Assembly (NCBI RefSeq): GCF_001425785.1
Contig: NZ_LMDI01000019.1
Location: forward strand, 1 to 64,000
DNA from: Rhizobacter sp. Root1221
GTDB lineage: Bacteria; Pseudomonadota; Gammaproteobacteria; Burkholderiales; Burkholderiaceae_C
Direction: 5' to 3'
DNA: 64,000 nt
This document shows positions 43,753-53,733 of the stretch, piece after piece; positions within the stretch are counted from its first letter, which is position 1, and the number at the start of each line of letters is the position of its first letter. Below the pieces are notes generated by a model. The model was not told where the DNA came from. It saw only the letters and a program-made list of their open reading frames with translations, and did not search any database. The translations under genes and the position numbers were made by a program.

Positions 43753-44157
43753 TCAGTGCATCGTCGTGGTGTCGACCGGGGTCTCCGTGTGCATCACACA
43801 TTGCCAGCGCTGGCCCTTGCGGACCCACGTGGACGAATCGTTCATCTCCTCCTCGAAGGCCTCGCCCTTCCCCTTGCCCCGCGGGGCCACGCCCTGCTTG
43901 ACGTGGTACGTCAGGATGGCGGTGGTGTCGTTCGGGAAGACGACCTCCATGTCGCTGAGTTCGAACGACGTCACGACCCGCGTCCCGTGGTCCGCCATCT
44001 GGCGGTAGCCCGCGTGATCGAACTTGAATGCGCCATGCGCACTGACCATGACGGCCGGTTCGCTCAGCATCTGCACGGCCGCTTCCGTGTCCTGTTTCAC
44101 CATGGATTCCCAGAACTTCGTTTCAAGGTCCACGAGGGTCTTGCTCGGCATCGACAT
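43753..44157 (-). CDS. SnoaL/DUF4440-like protein
   Basis: This 134-residue protein has an NTF2/SnoaL-like fold pattern: ETKFWESMVKQDTEAAVQML, MVSAHGAFKFDHAGYRQM, TAILTYHV and a C-terminal W-containing strand (STWVRKGQRWQCVMHTETP). Such proteins bind small molecules or act as isomerases and hydrolases; the role here is not clear. A ribosome-binding site (caggag) sits 8 bases before the ATG at 44157. It converges with the IclR gene; 166 empty bases separate it from the next gene upstream. Confidence 0.75.
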   Translation of the reverse strand: MSMPSKTLVDLETKFWESMVKQDTEAAVQMLSEPAVMVSAHGAFKFDHAGYRQMADHGTRVVTSFELSDMEVVFPNDTTAILTYHVKQGVAPRGKGKGEAFEEEMNDSSTWVRKGQRWQCVMHTETPVDTTTMH

Positions 44158-44323
44158 GTGACGCTCCTGTAGTCGAGGGGCTTCCATCCTCCTCCTTGCC
44201 GCGTCCCGTGCCATCGGAAGAACGACGGCGCGCCGGTAGGGCGACTCCTACGCGCAGGCACGCGGGACAAGAGGCGGCGGGGGACGGGCAGACGTCCCCG
44301 CTGGCAGTGCCCTGACGGACCCG

Positions 44324-44530
44324 TCAGCCGCCGGCCGGCGGTTCCACATCGTGGACCGCCTTGGCGGCAGCCTCGTCGGGCAGCATCGCGCGCCAGGCGG
44401 GTTGCCCGGCCAGGTCGGTCACGAACTCACGCACGTCGTCATCGCCCAGCCCCTCGTCCAGCGCGAGCATCCTGGCAACGACCCCATCGATCCACTGTGC
44501 ATCGGTCAGTCGGGTGGTATCCACGGCCAT
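44324..44530 (-). CDS. Small hypothetical protein
   Basis: This 68-residue acidic protein (TRLTDAQWIDGVVARMLALD, ending in a Pro/Gly-rich tail) has no known domain. The start at 44530 has GGAGAT just upstream. It lies 70 bases downstream of the methyltransferase gene on the same strand. It may be a small regulator or simply uncharacterised. Confidence 0.5.
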   Translation of the reverse strand: MAVDTTRLTDAQWIDGVVARMLALDEGLGDDDVREFVTDLAGQPAWRAMLPDEAAAKAVHDVEPPAGG

Positions 44531-44600
44531 GTCGATCTCCTTGCGCAGGCCACCTGCGCGCAGGAACGAGGAGCAGATGGCGTTCCCGGGCCGGGCCCAC

Positions 44601-45524
44601 TCAAGCCAGCAGCGGCGCCCGGCACACCAGCACCTTGAGCGCCCGCTGCTCCGACACGTCGGCAAACGCTGGCGGGTTCACCACCCGCTCGACGAAGTCC
44701 ACCTCGGGGGCCAAGTCGCGCAACTGATCCAGAAGGAAGTCGGCCCCCAATTCGGGCGCGTTCAGGCACAGCAGCGCATGGCCGCCCGGCAGCATCAGGT
44801 CGAACAGCCGCCGCATCAGGCGGGCATAGTCCTTCGTGGCCACGAAACTGCCCTTCTGGTAGCTGGGCGGGTCCACGATGACGAGGCCATAGGGGCCACT
44901 GCGCGTCACCTTGCCCCAGGTCTTGAACAGGTCGTGAGCCATGAAACTGGCACCTGTCAGCCCGTTGTAGCGGTGATTGTGCTGGCCGATGCCCAAGGCG
45001 CCCTGGCTCATGTCCAGGTTGATGACCTGCTTCGCACCGGCCTGCAGCGCCACCACCGAAAACGCACAGGTGTAGGCAAAGAGATTCAGCACCCGCATCC
45101 CCGGGCGCGCGGCCACGTGCTCGCGCACCCACCGCCGGCCGTTCGCCATGTCGAGGAACAGGCCATGGTTCTGCCCGCTGCCCACGTGCACCCGGTAGTG
45201 CACGCCGTCCTCGCTCACCCAATGGGGATCGGGCACCGCGCCAGCCATCACCCGCGTGGTGCTCTGGCCGTCGTGGCGGCACTGGTAGACCCAGTTCAGG
45301 GGCTGACCGGGCGCTAGTTGCTCCCAGCGCCGGGCCAGCGCGGCGCCGATCGCGGCCAGTTCGTCATCGGTGGCGGGCTGGAAACTCGTCAGCACCCACA
45401 CAGGCGGGAACGCGTCCAGCACCCAGTGTTCGCAGCCAGGGTGCAGGCCACCGCGGCCGTGGAAGATGCGCTGGGCGTCGGTGGGGAAAGCCATCGTGGT
45501 GATGGCGTCGAGGAGAGGTTGCAT
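44601..45524 (-). CDS. Class I SAM-dependent methyltransferase (RlmI/RlmL-C-like)
   Basis: This 307-residue protein has a Rossmann methyltransferase domain: GMRVLNLFAYTCAFSVVAL (motif I), a DMSQGALG acidic loop, and the catalytic IVDPPSYQKGSF segment, typical of the RlmI/RlmK family that methylates cytosine or guanine of 23S rRNA. No PUA domain is visible at the N-terminus. The Cys usually seen in RlmI is not evident, so the exact target cannot be given. The start at 45524 is preferred to an ATG 12 codons earlier. It stands alone, 247 bases from the HigB gene. Confidence 0.8.
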   Translation of the reverse strand: MQPLLDAITTMAFPTDAQRIFHGRGGLHPGCEHWVLDAFPPVWVLTSFQPATDDELAAIGAALARRWEQLAPGQPLNWVYQCRHDGQSTTRVMAGAVPDPHWVSEDGVHYRVHVGSGQNHGLFLDMANGRRWVREHVAARPGMRVLNLFAYTCAFSVVALQAGAKQVINLDMSQGALGIGQHNHRYNGLTGASFMAHDLFKTWGKVTRSGPYGLVIVDPPSYQKGSFVATKDYARLMRRLFDLMLPGGHALLCLNAPELGADFLLDQLRDLAPEVDFVERVVNPPAFADVSEQRALKVLVCRAPLLA

Positions 45525-45771
45525 GGCGTGTAGGGTGCCCCGCGGGGCCAGGAGGAACACATGGGCCCTGAGGTGGGCTGATACGGCGGGCGTGCACGAT
45601 CACCGCGTTCACAAGAGACTAGCTCATTAAAGAAAAGCGCAGATCCCTTTCATGGCGCTCCTCCTTTGCTCAACGAGCTGAGACCATGCGATTCAGCGCG
45701 ACTGGCAACTCAGCGTTCTGCGACCCAAGATTACGTTGACCGATTACCGGTGAACGTGCGACGATTGCGAA
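45525..45771. other. Intergenic region before the HigBA genes
   Basis: This interval separates two divergent genes and should hold the promoters of the methyltransferase and of the higBA operon. A TTGACC box at 45736–45741 lies about 30 bases before the higB start and could be part of a −35 region; no reliable −10 box or operator can be given. Confidence 0.4.
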
Positions 45772-46041
45772 ATGGCAATCCAGTCATTCGCATGCGCTGA
45801 CACCGAAGCACTTTTCACGATTGGCAAGTGCGCCAGGTTCGCCAACATCAAGGCGACAGCCACTCGAAAACTTCAGCTGCTTGACTCAGCGCCAACGGTC
45901 AACTTCATGAAGTCGCCCCCAGGCAACGACCTGAAGGAATACGACGGTGCGTGGCATGTGCGAATCAATGACCAATGGCGCCTGACGTTCAAATGGGGCT
46001 CCGCTGGCCCCTATGACGTCCTGATCGAAGATCCGCATTGA
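45772..46041 (+). CDS. higB: HigB-family toxin (RelE/ParE superfamily mRNA interferase)
   Basis: This 89-residue protein matches HigB: an N-terminal helix, ARFANIKATATRKLQLLDSA, then FMKSPPGNDLKEYDGAWHVRINDQWRLTF, given here as the segments PPGNDLKEYDG and WHVRINDQWRLTF, and the end DVLIEDPH. HigB cleaves mRNA on the ribosome. Length is normal. The toxin gene precedes the antitoxin gene, the usual order in HigBA systems, 55 bases apart. Confidence 0.92.
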   Translation: MAIQSFACADTEALFTIGKCARFANIKATATRKLQLLDSAPTVNFMKSPPGNDLKEYDGAWHVRINDQWRLTFKWGSAGPYDVLIEDPH

Positions 46042-46096
46042 GGTCTTCGCTGACCCGGCCAGTCTGCCGGAGGCCACAGCGAATTGAGGTACCAAG

Positions 46097-46417
46097 ATGT
46101 TCAAGAACGGAATGCGCCCGGTGCATCCTGGCGAAGTGCTCAAGCTCGACTATCTCGAGCCGCTGGGAATGAGTGTGAATGCGCTGGCGAAGGCCCTGCA
46201 TGTTCCCGCTTCGCGGATGAATGACATCGTGCTTGAGCGCCGCGGGGTGACCGCTGACACGGCTCTGCGCCTGGCGCGTTTTTTCGGCGGAGACGAGTCT
46301 GATGCACAGGGTTGGATCAACCTGCAGGCGGTCTATGACTTGAAGAAGGCGCAGGAGGCCGTGGGCAAGGCGATCGCAAAGCAAGTGAAGCCTCGAGAGT
46401 ACACATTGGCCGCCTGA
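46097..46417 (+). CDS. higA: HigA-family antitoxin (XRE DNA-binding)
   Basis: This 106-residue protein has the HigA pattern: RPVHPGEVLKLDYLEPLGMS, a helix-turn-helix (NALAKALHVPASRMNDIVLERRG) and the tail LRLARFFGGDESDAQGWINLQ. It should neutralise HigB and repress the operon. The end of the gene is 78 bases before the terminator that it shares with the convergent tmRNA gene. Confidence 0.93.
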   Translation: MFKNGMRPVHPGEVLKLDYLEPLGMSVNALAKALHVPASRMNDIVLERRGVTADTALRLARFFGGDESDAQGWINLQAVYDLKKAQEAVGKAIAKQVKPREYTLAA

Positions 46418-46494
46418 TTGAGCCAACCTCCGGCGGCCACTCGTTCAGCGCCCGGGCATGTAGCCGCGGAACGAAGCCCGGCTCGCAGAAGGGC

Positions 46495-46530
46495 AAAAAA
46501 AGGGCCCAGAGCGTTGATTCTCTGGGCCTT
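46495..46530 (-). terminator. Terminator of the tmRNA gene (possibly bidirectional)
   Basis: An 8-base-pair stem (ggcccaga / tctgggcc, 46503–46510 and 46521–46528) is followed on the minus strand by a T-run opposite 46495–46501. Downstream of higA on the plus strand it also has a short T-rich end (ttcttt), so it may serve both genes. Confidence 0.85.
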
Positions 46531-46563
46531 CTTTCAGTCTGATCGGACAATCAGACGTCGTAC

Positions 46564-46934
46564 TGGTGGAGCCGGCGGGAATCGAACCCGCGTCCGCAAG
46601 CCATTGCCGGGCAGTTCTACATGCTTAGCTGTCTGATTTGGTTTTGAGTCCCTGAGTCGCGCAGCAGCATGCTACCCAGAAACCGAGTCACTAAGTTTGA
46701 TCCCGTGATGAGTGACCCACCTCGGGACGAGCCAATGTGAATGACTTCGCAGTCTTCGGGTTGCCCCTCAGACCCGGCCCATCGGCCAACCGTTGCGAAG
46801 CTCACCGGTGTTAAGCGGCGAGGGCGTACGTAGAGTCGTTCGCAGTTACTTTGATCCAGATGGATTTACGAGGTGACTGGTCCTCGGCATGCCCTGATCC
46901 AACTCCGCACCCGCGTCGAAGCCAGGTCGGCCCC
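46564..46934 (-). ncRNA. ssrA: Transfer-messenger RNA (tmRNA)
   Basis: The minus strand starts GGGGCCGACC and ends in CCACCA, with the 5' and 3' ends forming a seven-pair acceptor stem and an encoded CCA. The 3' part carries a T-arm-like sequence (ggttcgattcccg region in complement). A tag reading frame lies at 46843–46811 and encodes ANDSTYALAA followed by TAA. The RNA rescues stalled ribosomes and marks the peptides for proteolysis through SmpB. The 371-nucleotide length is normal. The gene is 15 bases downstream of gph. Confidence 0.97.
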
Positions 46935-46949
46935 AGGGAAGTCAGTAGT

Positions 46950-47615
46950 TTAGGCCATCCCGGGCAGTTTCAAGAGCTGTTCGGGTAAATCAATGACGTG
47001 GTCGGCGCCCCAGTCGCCGATGGCCTCGCCCGCACCCAGGTAACCCCACGACGCCGCGACGGTGCGCATGCCGGCGGCACGCCCCGCCAGCACGTCGCGG
47101 TGGTCGTCGCCCACGTACACGCAGTCCTCGGGCGCCAGGTTCATCTGGCGGGCCGCTTCCAGCAGCGGGGCCGGGTGCGGTTTGGAATGGGGCGTGGTGT
47201 CGCCGCTGACCACCGTGGCGGCCTCGCGGTCGAGGCCCAGGGCGCGCACCAGCGGTGTGGTGAAGCGCTGGGCCTTGTTGGTGACGATGCCCCACGGCAG
47301 GCCGCGGGCGCGCAGTGCATCGAGCACCGGGCGCATCGCGGTGAACAGCGCCGTCTCGGTGGTCATGCGGGCCTCGTAGCGGGCCAGGAACTCGTCGCGC
47401 AATTCGATGAACTGCGGGTGCTCCGGGTCCACGTCGAGCGCCACCTTGACCATGCCCCGCGCGCCCGTGCCCACCAGGGGCCGGAAACGCGCGTAGGGAA
47501 GCGGTTCCAGGCCACGGGCCGCACGCAACTCGTTGCCGGCGCCGGCCAGGTCGGGGGCGCTGTCGATCAAGGTGCCGTCGAGGTCGAACAGCACGGCTTT
47601 CACCGCCACGCTCAT
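46950..47615 (-). CDS. gph: Phosphoglycolate phosphatase (HAD family)
   Basis: This 221-residue HAD hydrolase has motif [11 protein letters not shown], motif II IVTNKA, motif III KPHPAP and motif [10 protein letters not shown]. It removes phosphate from 2-phosphoglycolate formed during DNA repair. The start at 47615 overlaps the ubiG stop by ATGA and is chosen over the ATG at 47630. A ubiG–gph pair is common in Burkholderiales. Confidence 0.92.
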   Translation of the reverse strand: MSVAVKAVLFDLDGTLIDSAPDLAGAGNELRAARGLEPLPYARFRPLVGTGARGMVKVALDVDPEHPQFIELRDEFLARYEARMTTETALFTAMRPVLDALRARGLPWGIVTNKAQRFTTPLVRALGLDREAATVVSGDTTPHSKPHPAPLLEAARQMNLAPEDCVYVGDDHRDVLAGRAAGMRTVAASWGYLGAGEAIGDWGADHVIDLPEQLLKLPGMA

Positions 47616-48313
47616 GCCGGCCGCCTGCATGCGAAAAGGTAATTCACACTGGTGTCACCGGACAGCCAGTAGCGCCCCGTCAGCGGGTTGTGTTCCATGC
47701 CACGGGTGGATTCGAGCTGCAGGCCGCTGTCGCGGCACCACTGGGCCAGTTCGCTCGGGCGGATGAACCGGGCGTACTCGTGCGTGCCCTTGGGCAGCAG
47801 CTTGAGCAGGTACTCGGCCCCGAGGATGGCAAACAGGAAGGCCTTGGGGTTGCGGCTGATGGTGGAGAAGAACACCCAGCCGCCCGGCTTCACGAGCGTG
47901 GCGCACGCGCGCACGATGGAGGACGGGTCGGGCACGTGTTCGAGCATCTCCATGCAGGTGACCACGTCGAACTGGGCCGGTGCCTCGGCGGCGAGCGCCT
48001 CGGCCGCCACCTCGCGGTATTGGACCGACGGCGTGCCCGCTTCCATCGCGTGCAGCTGGGCCACCTTCAGGGCCTTGCCGGCCAGGTCGATGCCCAGCAC
48101 GTCGGCCCCCTTGCGCGACATGGAATCGGCGAGGATGCCACCGCCGCAACCCACGTCGAGCACGCGTTTGCCGCTCAGGCGGGCGAAACCGTCGATCCAG
48201 TCGAGGCGCAGCGGATTGATCTGGTGGAGAGGGCGGAACTCGCTTTCAGGGTCCCACCACCGGTGGGCCAGGTCGCCGAATTTGGCGAGTTCTTGGGGGT
48301 CGGCATTCGTCAT
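47612..48313 (-). CDS. ubiG: Bifunctional 2-polyprenyl-6-hydroxyphenol methylase/3-demethylubiquinol O-methyltransferase
   Basis: This 233-residue enzyme carries out both O-methylations of ubiquinone biosynthesis. The pattern [26 protein letters not shown] is diagnostic, given here as [19 protein letters not shown], and the SAM-binding motif is [12 protein letters not shown]. The start at 48313 (MTNADPQE) is the family start; the longer frame to 48358 reads through the ompA terminator. It overlaps gph by ATGA. Confidence 0.97.
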   Translation of the reverse strand: MTNADPQELAKFGDLAHRWWDPESEFRPLHQINPLRLDWIDGFARLSGKRVLDVGCGGGILADSMSRKGADVLGIDLAGKALKVAQLHAMEAGTPSVQYREVAAEALAAEAPAQFDVVTCMEMLEHVPDPSSIVRACATLVKPGGWVFFSTISRNPKAFLFAILGAEYLLKLLPKGTHEYARFIRPSELAQWCRDSGLQLESTRGMEHNPLTGRYWLSGDTSVNYLFACRRPA

Positions 48314-48350
48314 GGTTTCGATGGTACCTCCGGTCGAGATAAACCTCTGC

Positions 48351-48382
48351 ACAAACAAAAAACCCCGCCGAGGCGGGGTTTC
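48351..48382 (-). terminator. Rho-independent terminator of the OmpA-family gene
   Basis: A strong stem (aaccccgcc / ggcggggtt, 3-base loop, 48361–48380) is followed on the minus strand by a T-run opposite 48355–48360. It lies 20 bases after the stop of the OmpA-family gene. Confidence 0.92.
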
Positions 48383-48400
48383 AAGACGACACGGGGTCGA

Positions 48401-49054
48401 TTACTTCTTCGTGCGGGTACCCACGACTTCGATTTCGACGCGGCGGTTCTTCGCCTTGCCTTCCTTCGACTTGTTGTCGGCGACAGGTTGCTTCTCGCCC
48501 TTGCCTTCGGTGTACACGCGGTTGGTTTCGATGCCCTTGCTCACCAGGTACTTCTTGACCGACTCGGCGCGCGAGACAGACAGCTTCTGGTTGTAGGCGT
48601 CGGAACCGTCGGAGTCGGTGTGGCCGACAGCGATGATGACTTCGAGGTTGACGTCCTTGGTCTTCGTGACCAGGTCGTCCAGCTTGGAGCGGGCATCCGG
48701 CTTCAGCACCGACTTGCCGGTGTCGAAGAAGGCGTCAGCAGCGAACGTGACCTTTTCGCTCACCGGAGCGGGCGGCACGACCGGGACGACCGGAGCGACA
48801 GGCGCCGGAGCAACCGGGGCCGGTGCCGGAGCGACAGGAGCCGGAGCGACAGGCGCAGCGGGCGCGGGAACGCCATCGCAGCCTTGCGTGCCATTGGCCG
48901 GCGTCCAGAAGTTGTTGCGCCAGCAGTATTCGCCCGTGCCGTTTTTCCACGACTGACCAGAGCTGTTGACCCAGTTTTGGGCGAACGCACCAGAAGCGGA
49001 AGCGGCGAGAGCGGCCGTTGCGAAGAGCGATGCGACTTTATTGAGTTTCTTCAT
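48401..49054 (-). CDS. OmpA-family outer-membrane protein
   Basis: This 217-residue protein has a signal peptide (KKLNKVASLFATAALAASAS then GAFAQ), a short Cys-containing segment (GEYCWRNNFWTPANGTQGC), a Pro/Ala/Val repeat linker (APVAPAP units, residues ~65–95), and a C-terminal OmpA domain (GHTDSDGSDAYNQKLSVSRA) that binds peptidoglycan. There is no beta-barrel domain, so it is a barrel-less OmpA of the type common in Burkholderiales. It is divergent from gyrA and carries its own terminator. Confidence 0.93.
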   Translation of the reverse strand: MKKLNKVASLFATAALAASASGAFAQNWVNSSGQSWKNGTGEYCWRNNFWTPANGTQGCDGVPAPAAPVAPAPVAPAPAPVAPAPVAPVVPVVPPAPVSEKVTFAADAFFDTGKSVLKPDARSKLDDLVTKTKDVNLEVIIAVGHTDSDGSDAYNQKLSVSRAESVKKYLVSKGIETNRVYTEGKGEKQPVADNKSKEGKAKNRRVEIEVVGTRTKK

Positions 49055-49312
49055 GATTCTCCTCTCAAGGAAGGTGCAGTGTTCTGCAAAACCGGATTCG
49101 GAAAGTACAGGCGAGACATCGATTTCTCGAAGGGATCACCACCGACCGGCGGATTGTGCCATAGGGTATTGAGCCAGCCGGATTTTGGGCGCGTGCCCGT
49201 TCTTTGTCTTGGGCGCTGTTGCGCAAGCACGACATCGCAGGCGAATTAGAATCGCAGATTGCGCAAGCAGGTCCGCCTGCGCTTCCCCCGTTCGCTTTGA
49301 CGCCGAGACCGA
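49055..49312. other. Divergent promoter region of ompA-like gene and gyrA
   Basis: This interval must hold the promoters of both genes. The plus strand shows an AT-rich stretch (gaattagaat at 49241–49250) that could include a −10 box for gyrA; no confident pair of boxes can be named. Confidence 0.4.
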
Positions 49313-51940
49313 ATGACTCAGTTCGCCAAGGAAACCTTGCCCATCAGCCTCGAGGAGGAGATGCGGCGTTCGTACCTCGACTACGCCATGAGCGTGATCG
49401 TGGGCCGTGCCCTCCCCGACGCACGTGACGGCCTGAAGCCCGTCCACCGCCGCGTGCTGTTCGCGATGCACGAGCTGAACAACGACTGGAACCGCCCGTA
49501 CAAGAAGTCCGCCCGTATCGTCGGCGACGTGATCGGCAAGTACCACCCGCACGGTGACCAATCGGTGTATGACACCGCGGTCCGCATGGCGCAGGATTTT
49601 TCGCTGCGCCACATGCTGGTCGACGGCCAGGGCAACTTCGGCTCCATCGACGGCGACAACGCCGCCGCGATGCGGTACACGGAAATCCGCCTCTCGAAGA
49701 TCGCCCACGAGATGCTGGCCGACCTCGACAAGGAAACCGTCGACTTCGGCCCCAACTACGACGGCTCGCTGAAAGAGCCGCTCGTGATGCCCACGCGGCT
49801 GCCGAACCTGCTGGTCAACGGCTCCGGTGGCATTGCCGTGGGCATGGCCACGAACATCCCGCCGCACAACCTCAACGAGGTGATCGACGCCTGCCACCAC
49901 CTGCTGAAGAACCCGCAGGCCACCATCGACGAGCTGATCGAGATCATCCCGGCGCCGGACTTCCCCACGGCCGGCATCATCTACGGCACGAGCGGCGTGC
50001 GCGACGGCTACCGCACCGGGCGCGGCAAGGTCGTGATGCGCGCGAAGGTGCACTTCGAGGACATCGACCGCGGCCAGCGCCAGGCGATCATCGTCGACGA
50101 GATCCCGTACCAGGTGAACAAGAAGACCCTGCTCGAGCGCATGGCCGAGCTGGTCCACGAGAAGAAGATCGAAGGCATCAGCCATATCCAGGACGAGTCC
50201 GACCGTTCCGGCATGCGCGTGGTGATCGAACTCAAGCGCGGTGAAGTGCCCGAGGTGGTGCTGAACAACCTGTACAAGCAGACGCAGCTGCAGGACACGT
50301 TCGGCATCAACATGGTGGCCCTGATCGACGGCCAGCCGAAGCTCTGCAACCTGAAGGACCTGATCTCGGTGTTCCTGGAACACCGCCGCGAGGTCATCAA
50401 CCGCCGCACGGTGTTCGAGCTGCGCAAGGCCCGCGAACGCGGCCACCTGCTCGAAGGCCTGGCCGTTGCACTCGCCAACATCGACGAGTTCATCGAGACC
50501 ATCAAGACGTCGCCCACGCCGCCGGCCGCCAAGGCCGCGCTGATGAGCAAGACGTTCGACTCGTCGCTGGTGCGCGAGATGCTGCAGCGTGCCGAAGGTG
50601 AAACCCCGGGCGGGCGCGATGCGTACCGCCCCGAGGGCCTGCCGAAGGAATTCGGCCTGCAGCCCGATGGCATGTACCGCCTCTCCGAGGAACAGGCGAG
50701 CGAAATCCTGCAGATGCGCCTGCAGCGCCTGACCGGCCTCGAGCAGGACAAGATCGTCGCCGAGTACAAGGACGTGATGGCGCAGATCGCCGACCTGCTG
50801 GACATCCTGGCCACGCCGTCGCGCGTGACCACCATCATCGGCGAGGAACTCACCGCGCTGAAGCTGGAGTTCGGCCAGACGAAGCTCGGCGCCCGCCGCA
50901 GCCAGATCGAACACAACGCGCAGGACCTGGGCACCGAAGACCTGATCACGCCCACCGACATGGTCGTGACGCTGAGCCACACCGGCTACATCAAGAGCCA
51001 GGCGCTCTCCGAGTACCGCGCGCAGAAGCGCGGCGGCCGCGGCAAGCAGGCCACGCAGACGAAGGAGGACGACTGGATCGACCAGCTGTTCATCGCGAAC
51101 ACGCACGACTACATCCTGTGCTTCACCACCCGCGGCCGGGTGTACTGGATCAAGGTGTGGGAAGTGCCCACGGGTTCGCGCAACTCGCGTGGCCGCCCCA
51201 TCGTCAACATGTTCCCGTTGCAGCCGGGCGAGAAGGTCAACGTCGTGCTGCCGCTGACCGACGGCTTCCGCAGCTTCCCCGCCGATCACTACGTGTTCAT
51301 GGCCACGGCCCAAGGCGTGGTCAAGAAGACCTCGCTCGACGAGTTCAGCAACCCGCGCAAGGCCGGCATCATCGCGGTGGACCTCGATGAAGGCGACTTC
51401 CTGATCGGCGCCGCCCTCACCGACGGCAAACACGACGTGATGCTCTTCAGCGACGGCGGCAAGGCCGTGCGCTTCGACGAGGACGACGTGCGCTCGATGG
51501 GCCGCAACGCCCGCGGCGTGCGCGGTATGACGCTGGAAGAAGGCCAGAGTGTCATCGCGATGCTCGTGGCTGAAGATGAAACGCAAAGTGTGCTGGCTGC
51601 CACCGAAAACGGTTACGGCAAGCGCACCAGCATCGTCGAATACACCCGTCACGGCCGCGGAACCAAAGGCATGATCGCGATCCAACAGTCCGAACGCAAC
51701 GGCAAGGTGGTTGCCGCCACGCTGGTGCGTCCGGCCGACGAGATCATGTTGATCACCGACAAGGGTGTGCTCGTGCGCACCCGGGTCTCGGAGATCCGCG
51801 AACTGGGGCGCGCCACGCAGGGCGTCACACTGATCGCACTCGATAACGGAACCAAGCTCATTGGTTTGCAACGCATCGCGGAAAACGATGCCAACCCCGA
51901 GGCAGGCGAAGAGCCGCCCACTGACGAGACCGAAGCATGA
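49313..51940 (+). CDS. gyrA: DNA gyrase subunit A
   Basis: This 875-residue protein is the breakage-reunion subunit of DNA gyrase. The N-terminal domain shows the [14 protein letters not shown] segment and catalytic Tyr122 in AAMRYTE. The C-terminal beta-pinwheel is present with its GyrA-box (QKRGGRGK). Residue 83, the site of quinolone-resistance changes in E. coli, is Gln ([10 protein letters not shown]) instead of Ser; residue 87 is the usual Asp. The start is the canonical [10 protein letters not shown]. It overlaps the DUF2059 gene by ATGA. Confidence 0.98.
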   Translation: MTQFAKETLPISLEEEMRRSYLDYAMSVIVGRALPDARDGLKPVHRRVLFAMHELNNDWNRPYKKSARIVGDVIGKYHPHGDQSVYDTAVRMAQDFSLRHMLVDGQGNFGSIDGDNAAAMRYTEIRLSKIAHEMLADLDKETVDFGPNYDGSLKEPLVMPTRLPNLLVNGSGGIAVGMATNIPPHNLNEVIDACHHLLKNPQATIDELIEIIPAPDFPTAGIIYGTSGVRDGYRTGRGKVVMRAKVHFEDIDRGQRQAIIVDEIPYQVNKKTLLERMAELVHEKKIEGISHIQDESDRSGMRVVIELKRGEVPEVVLNNLYKQTQLQDTFGINMVALIDGQPKLCNLKDLISVFLEHRREVINRRTVFELRKARERGHLLEGLAVALANIDEFIETIKTSPTPPAAKAALMSKTFDSSLVREMLQRAEGETPGGRDAYRPEGLPKEFGLQPDGMYRLSEEQASEILQMRLQRLTGLEQDKIVAEYKDVMAQIADLLDILATPSRVTTIIGEELTALKLEFGQTKLGARRSQIEHNAQDLGTEDLITPTDMVVTLSHTGYIKSQALSEYRAQKRGGRGKQATQTKEDDWIDQLFIANTHDYILCFTTRGRVYWIKVWEVPTGSRNSRGRPIVNMFPLQPGEKVNVVLPLTDGFRSFPADHYVFMATAQGVVKKTSLDEFSNPRKAGIIAVDLDEGDFLIGAALTDGKHDVMLFSDGGKAVRFDEDDVRSMGRNARGVRGMTLEEGQSVIAMLVAEDETQSVLAATENGYGKRTSIVEYTRHGRGTKGMIAIQQSERNGKVVAATLVRPADEIMLITDKGVLVRTRVSEIRELGRATQGVTLIALDNGTKLIGLQRIAENDANPEAGEEPPTDETEA

Positions 51941-52587
51941 AGAAAACCCTCCTGACCGCGCTGATCGCTGGCGCCGTGGTGACCCTGGCCCAGGCCCAGG
52001 TGACCGCCCCCGCCGCGCCCGCGTCGGCACCGGCCCCTGCGCCCGTCGCGGCACCGAGCGCCGCCAAGAAGGCGTTGCTCGACCGCCTGGTGGCCCTGCA
52101 GCAGCCAGGCCTGGACGACCTGACCCGCAGCCTGACGATGCAGCCGGTGCAGCAGATGTCGGCCTTCGCCCAGCAGGCCATCGGCCGCGTGCCCGAAGAC
52201 AAGCGTGAAGCCACCATCACCCGCATCGAAGGCCTGTTCAAGCAGTACTCCGACGAAGTGGGCCCCATCGCCAAGGACAAGGCCACCAAGCTCGGCCAGA
52301 CCGCCCTGCTGCCGCTGCTGAACGAGCGCTTCTCGGAAGACGAGCTGCGCCAGCTGCTCGTGGCCCTCGAGAACCCGGCGTTCAAGAAGTACCAGGGTTC
52401 CATGCCCGAGATCGGCAACGCGCTGCGCATGCAGGTCGTCAACGAACTGCGCCCGGCCGTCGAACCGAAGCTCAAGACGCTGGAACAGAACTTCAACCAG
52501 GCCCTCGGCCCGGCCGCCTCGGGCGAACCCGCCGCGCCGGCCAAGGGCAAGGCCCCGGCCGGCGGCGCGTCGAAGCCGAAGAAGTGA
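51937..52587 (+). CDS. DUF2059 periplasmic protein
   Basis: This 216-residue protein has a signal peptide ([20 protein letters not shown]), an Ala/Pro-rich spacer, and a DUF2059 domain (residues ~45–190) of mostly helical character. It ends in a Lys/Ala/Gly/Pro tail. The role is unknown; many gamma- and betaproteobacteria carry one. It is translationally coupled to gyrA and lies 33 bases before serC. Confidence 0.85.
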   Translation: MKKTLLTALIAGAVVTLAQAQVTAPAAPASAPAPAPVAAPSAAKKALLDRLVALQQPGLDDLTRSLTMQPVQQMSAFAQQAIGRVPEDKREATITRIEGLFKQYSDEVGPIAKDKATKLGQTALLPLLNERFSEDELRQLLVALENPAFKKYQGSMPEIGNALRMQVVNELRPAVEPKLKTLEQNFNQALGPAASGEPAAPAKGKAPAGGASKPKK

Positions 52588-52620
52588 CCTCCGATTGACG
52601 CCCCCTCCCCCGACACGCAC

Positions 52621-53733
52621 ATGACGATGGCACGTCCCTTCAACTTTTCCGCCGGCCCCGCCGTGCTGCCCGACGAGGTATTGGCCCTGGCCGCCTCCGA
52701 AATGCTCGACTGGCATGGCAGCGGCATGAGTGTGATGGAGATGAGCCATCGCGGCCGCGAGTTCCAGTCCATCTACCAGCACGCCGAAGCCGACCTGCGG
52801 CAGTTGCTGGCGGTGCCACCCGAGTTCCGCATCCTGTTCATGCAGGGTGGCGGGCTCGCGGAAAACGCCATCGTGCCCATGAACCTGTCGCGGGGCGGTG
52901 TCGCCGACTACGTCGTCACCGGGTCGTGGTCGCAGAAGTCGCAGAAGGAAGCGCAGCGCTATTGCCTGGCGCGCACCATCGCGTCGAATGCGGCCACGCA
53001 CCACACGTCGATGCCCGACCCCAAGTCATGGAAGCTCAGCAGCGACGCAGCGTACGTGCACGTCTGCAGCAACGAGACCATCCACGGCATCGAGTTCCAG
53101 ACCCTGCCCGACCTGGCCCACCTCGGGTCGAAGGCCCCGCTCGTGATCGACTTCTCGTCGCACGTGCTGTCGCGCGCCACCGACTGGTCGCGCGTGGGCC
53201 TCGCCTACGGCGGCGCCCAGAAGAACATCGGCCCGGCCGGTGTCACCCTCGTGATCGTGCGCGAAGACCTGCTGGGCCACGCCCTGCCCACCTGCCCGTC
53301 CGCGTTCGACTACCGTGTGGTGGCCGACAACGAGTCCATGTTCAACACACCGCCCACCTACGCGATCTACATCGCCGGGCTCGTGTTCCAGTGGATCAAG
53401 GGCCAGACCGAAGGCTCCGCCACCGGCGTGGCCGCCCTGGAGGCCCGCAACATCGCCAAGTCGTCGATGCTGTACGACTACATCGACGGCTCCGGCTTCT
53501 ACGTGAACAAGGTCGACAAGGCCTGCCGTTCGCGCATGAACATCCCGTTTTTCCTGAACGACGAATCGCTCAACGACGCCTTCCTGACCGAAGCGCGCGC
53601 CAAGGGCCTGCTGCAGCTGAAGGGCCACAAGTCCGTGGGCGGCATGCGCGCGAGTCTTTACAACGCCATGCCGATCGCCGGGGTCGAAGCCCTGGTGAGC
53701 CACATGCGAGAATTTGCCACCCGCCATGGCTGA
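52621..53733 (+). CDS. serC: Phosphoserine aminotransferase
   Basis: This 370-residue pyridoxal-phosphate enzyme catalyses the second step of serine biosynthesis and also acts in pyridoxine synthesis. Family motifs are [26 protein letters not shown], the Lys-containing [12 protein letters not shown], and [10 protein letters not shown]. The first ATG at 52621 is used; a second ATG two codons later is possible. It overlaps the pheA start by 8 bases. Confidence 0.97.
   Translation: MTMARPFNFSAGPAVLPDEVLALAASEMLDWHGSGMSVMEMSHRGREFQSIYQHAEADLRQLLAVPPEFRILFMQGGGLAENAIVPMNLSRGGVADYVVTGSWSQKSQKEAQRYCLARTIASNAATHHTSMPDPKSWKLSSDAAYVHVCSNETIHGIEFQTLPDLAHLGSKAPLVIDFSSHVLSRATDWSRVGLAYGGAQKNIGPAGVTLVIVREDLLGHALPTCPSAFDYRVVADNESMFNTPPTYAIYIAGLVFQWIKGQTEGSATGVAALEARNIAKSSMLYDYIDGSGFYVNKVDKACRSRMNIPFFLNDESLNDAFLTEARAKGLLQLKGHKSVGGMRASLYNAMPIAGVEALVSHMREFATRHG

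Noticed and set aside
48765-48870. Repeated ggagcgacagg-like units resembling a repeat array
   Set aside because: They encode the Pro/Ala/Val linker of the OmpA-family protein, so this is in-gene low complexity and not a CRISPR or intergenic repeat.
49136-52054. A 972-codon minus-strand open frame across gyrA
   Set aside because: Antisense shadow of gyrA with a Val/His/Asp-rich composition and no family resemblance.
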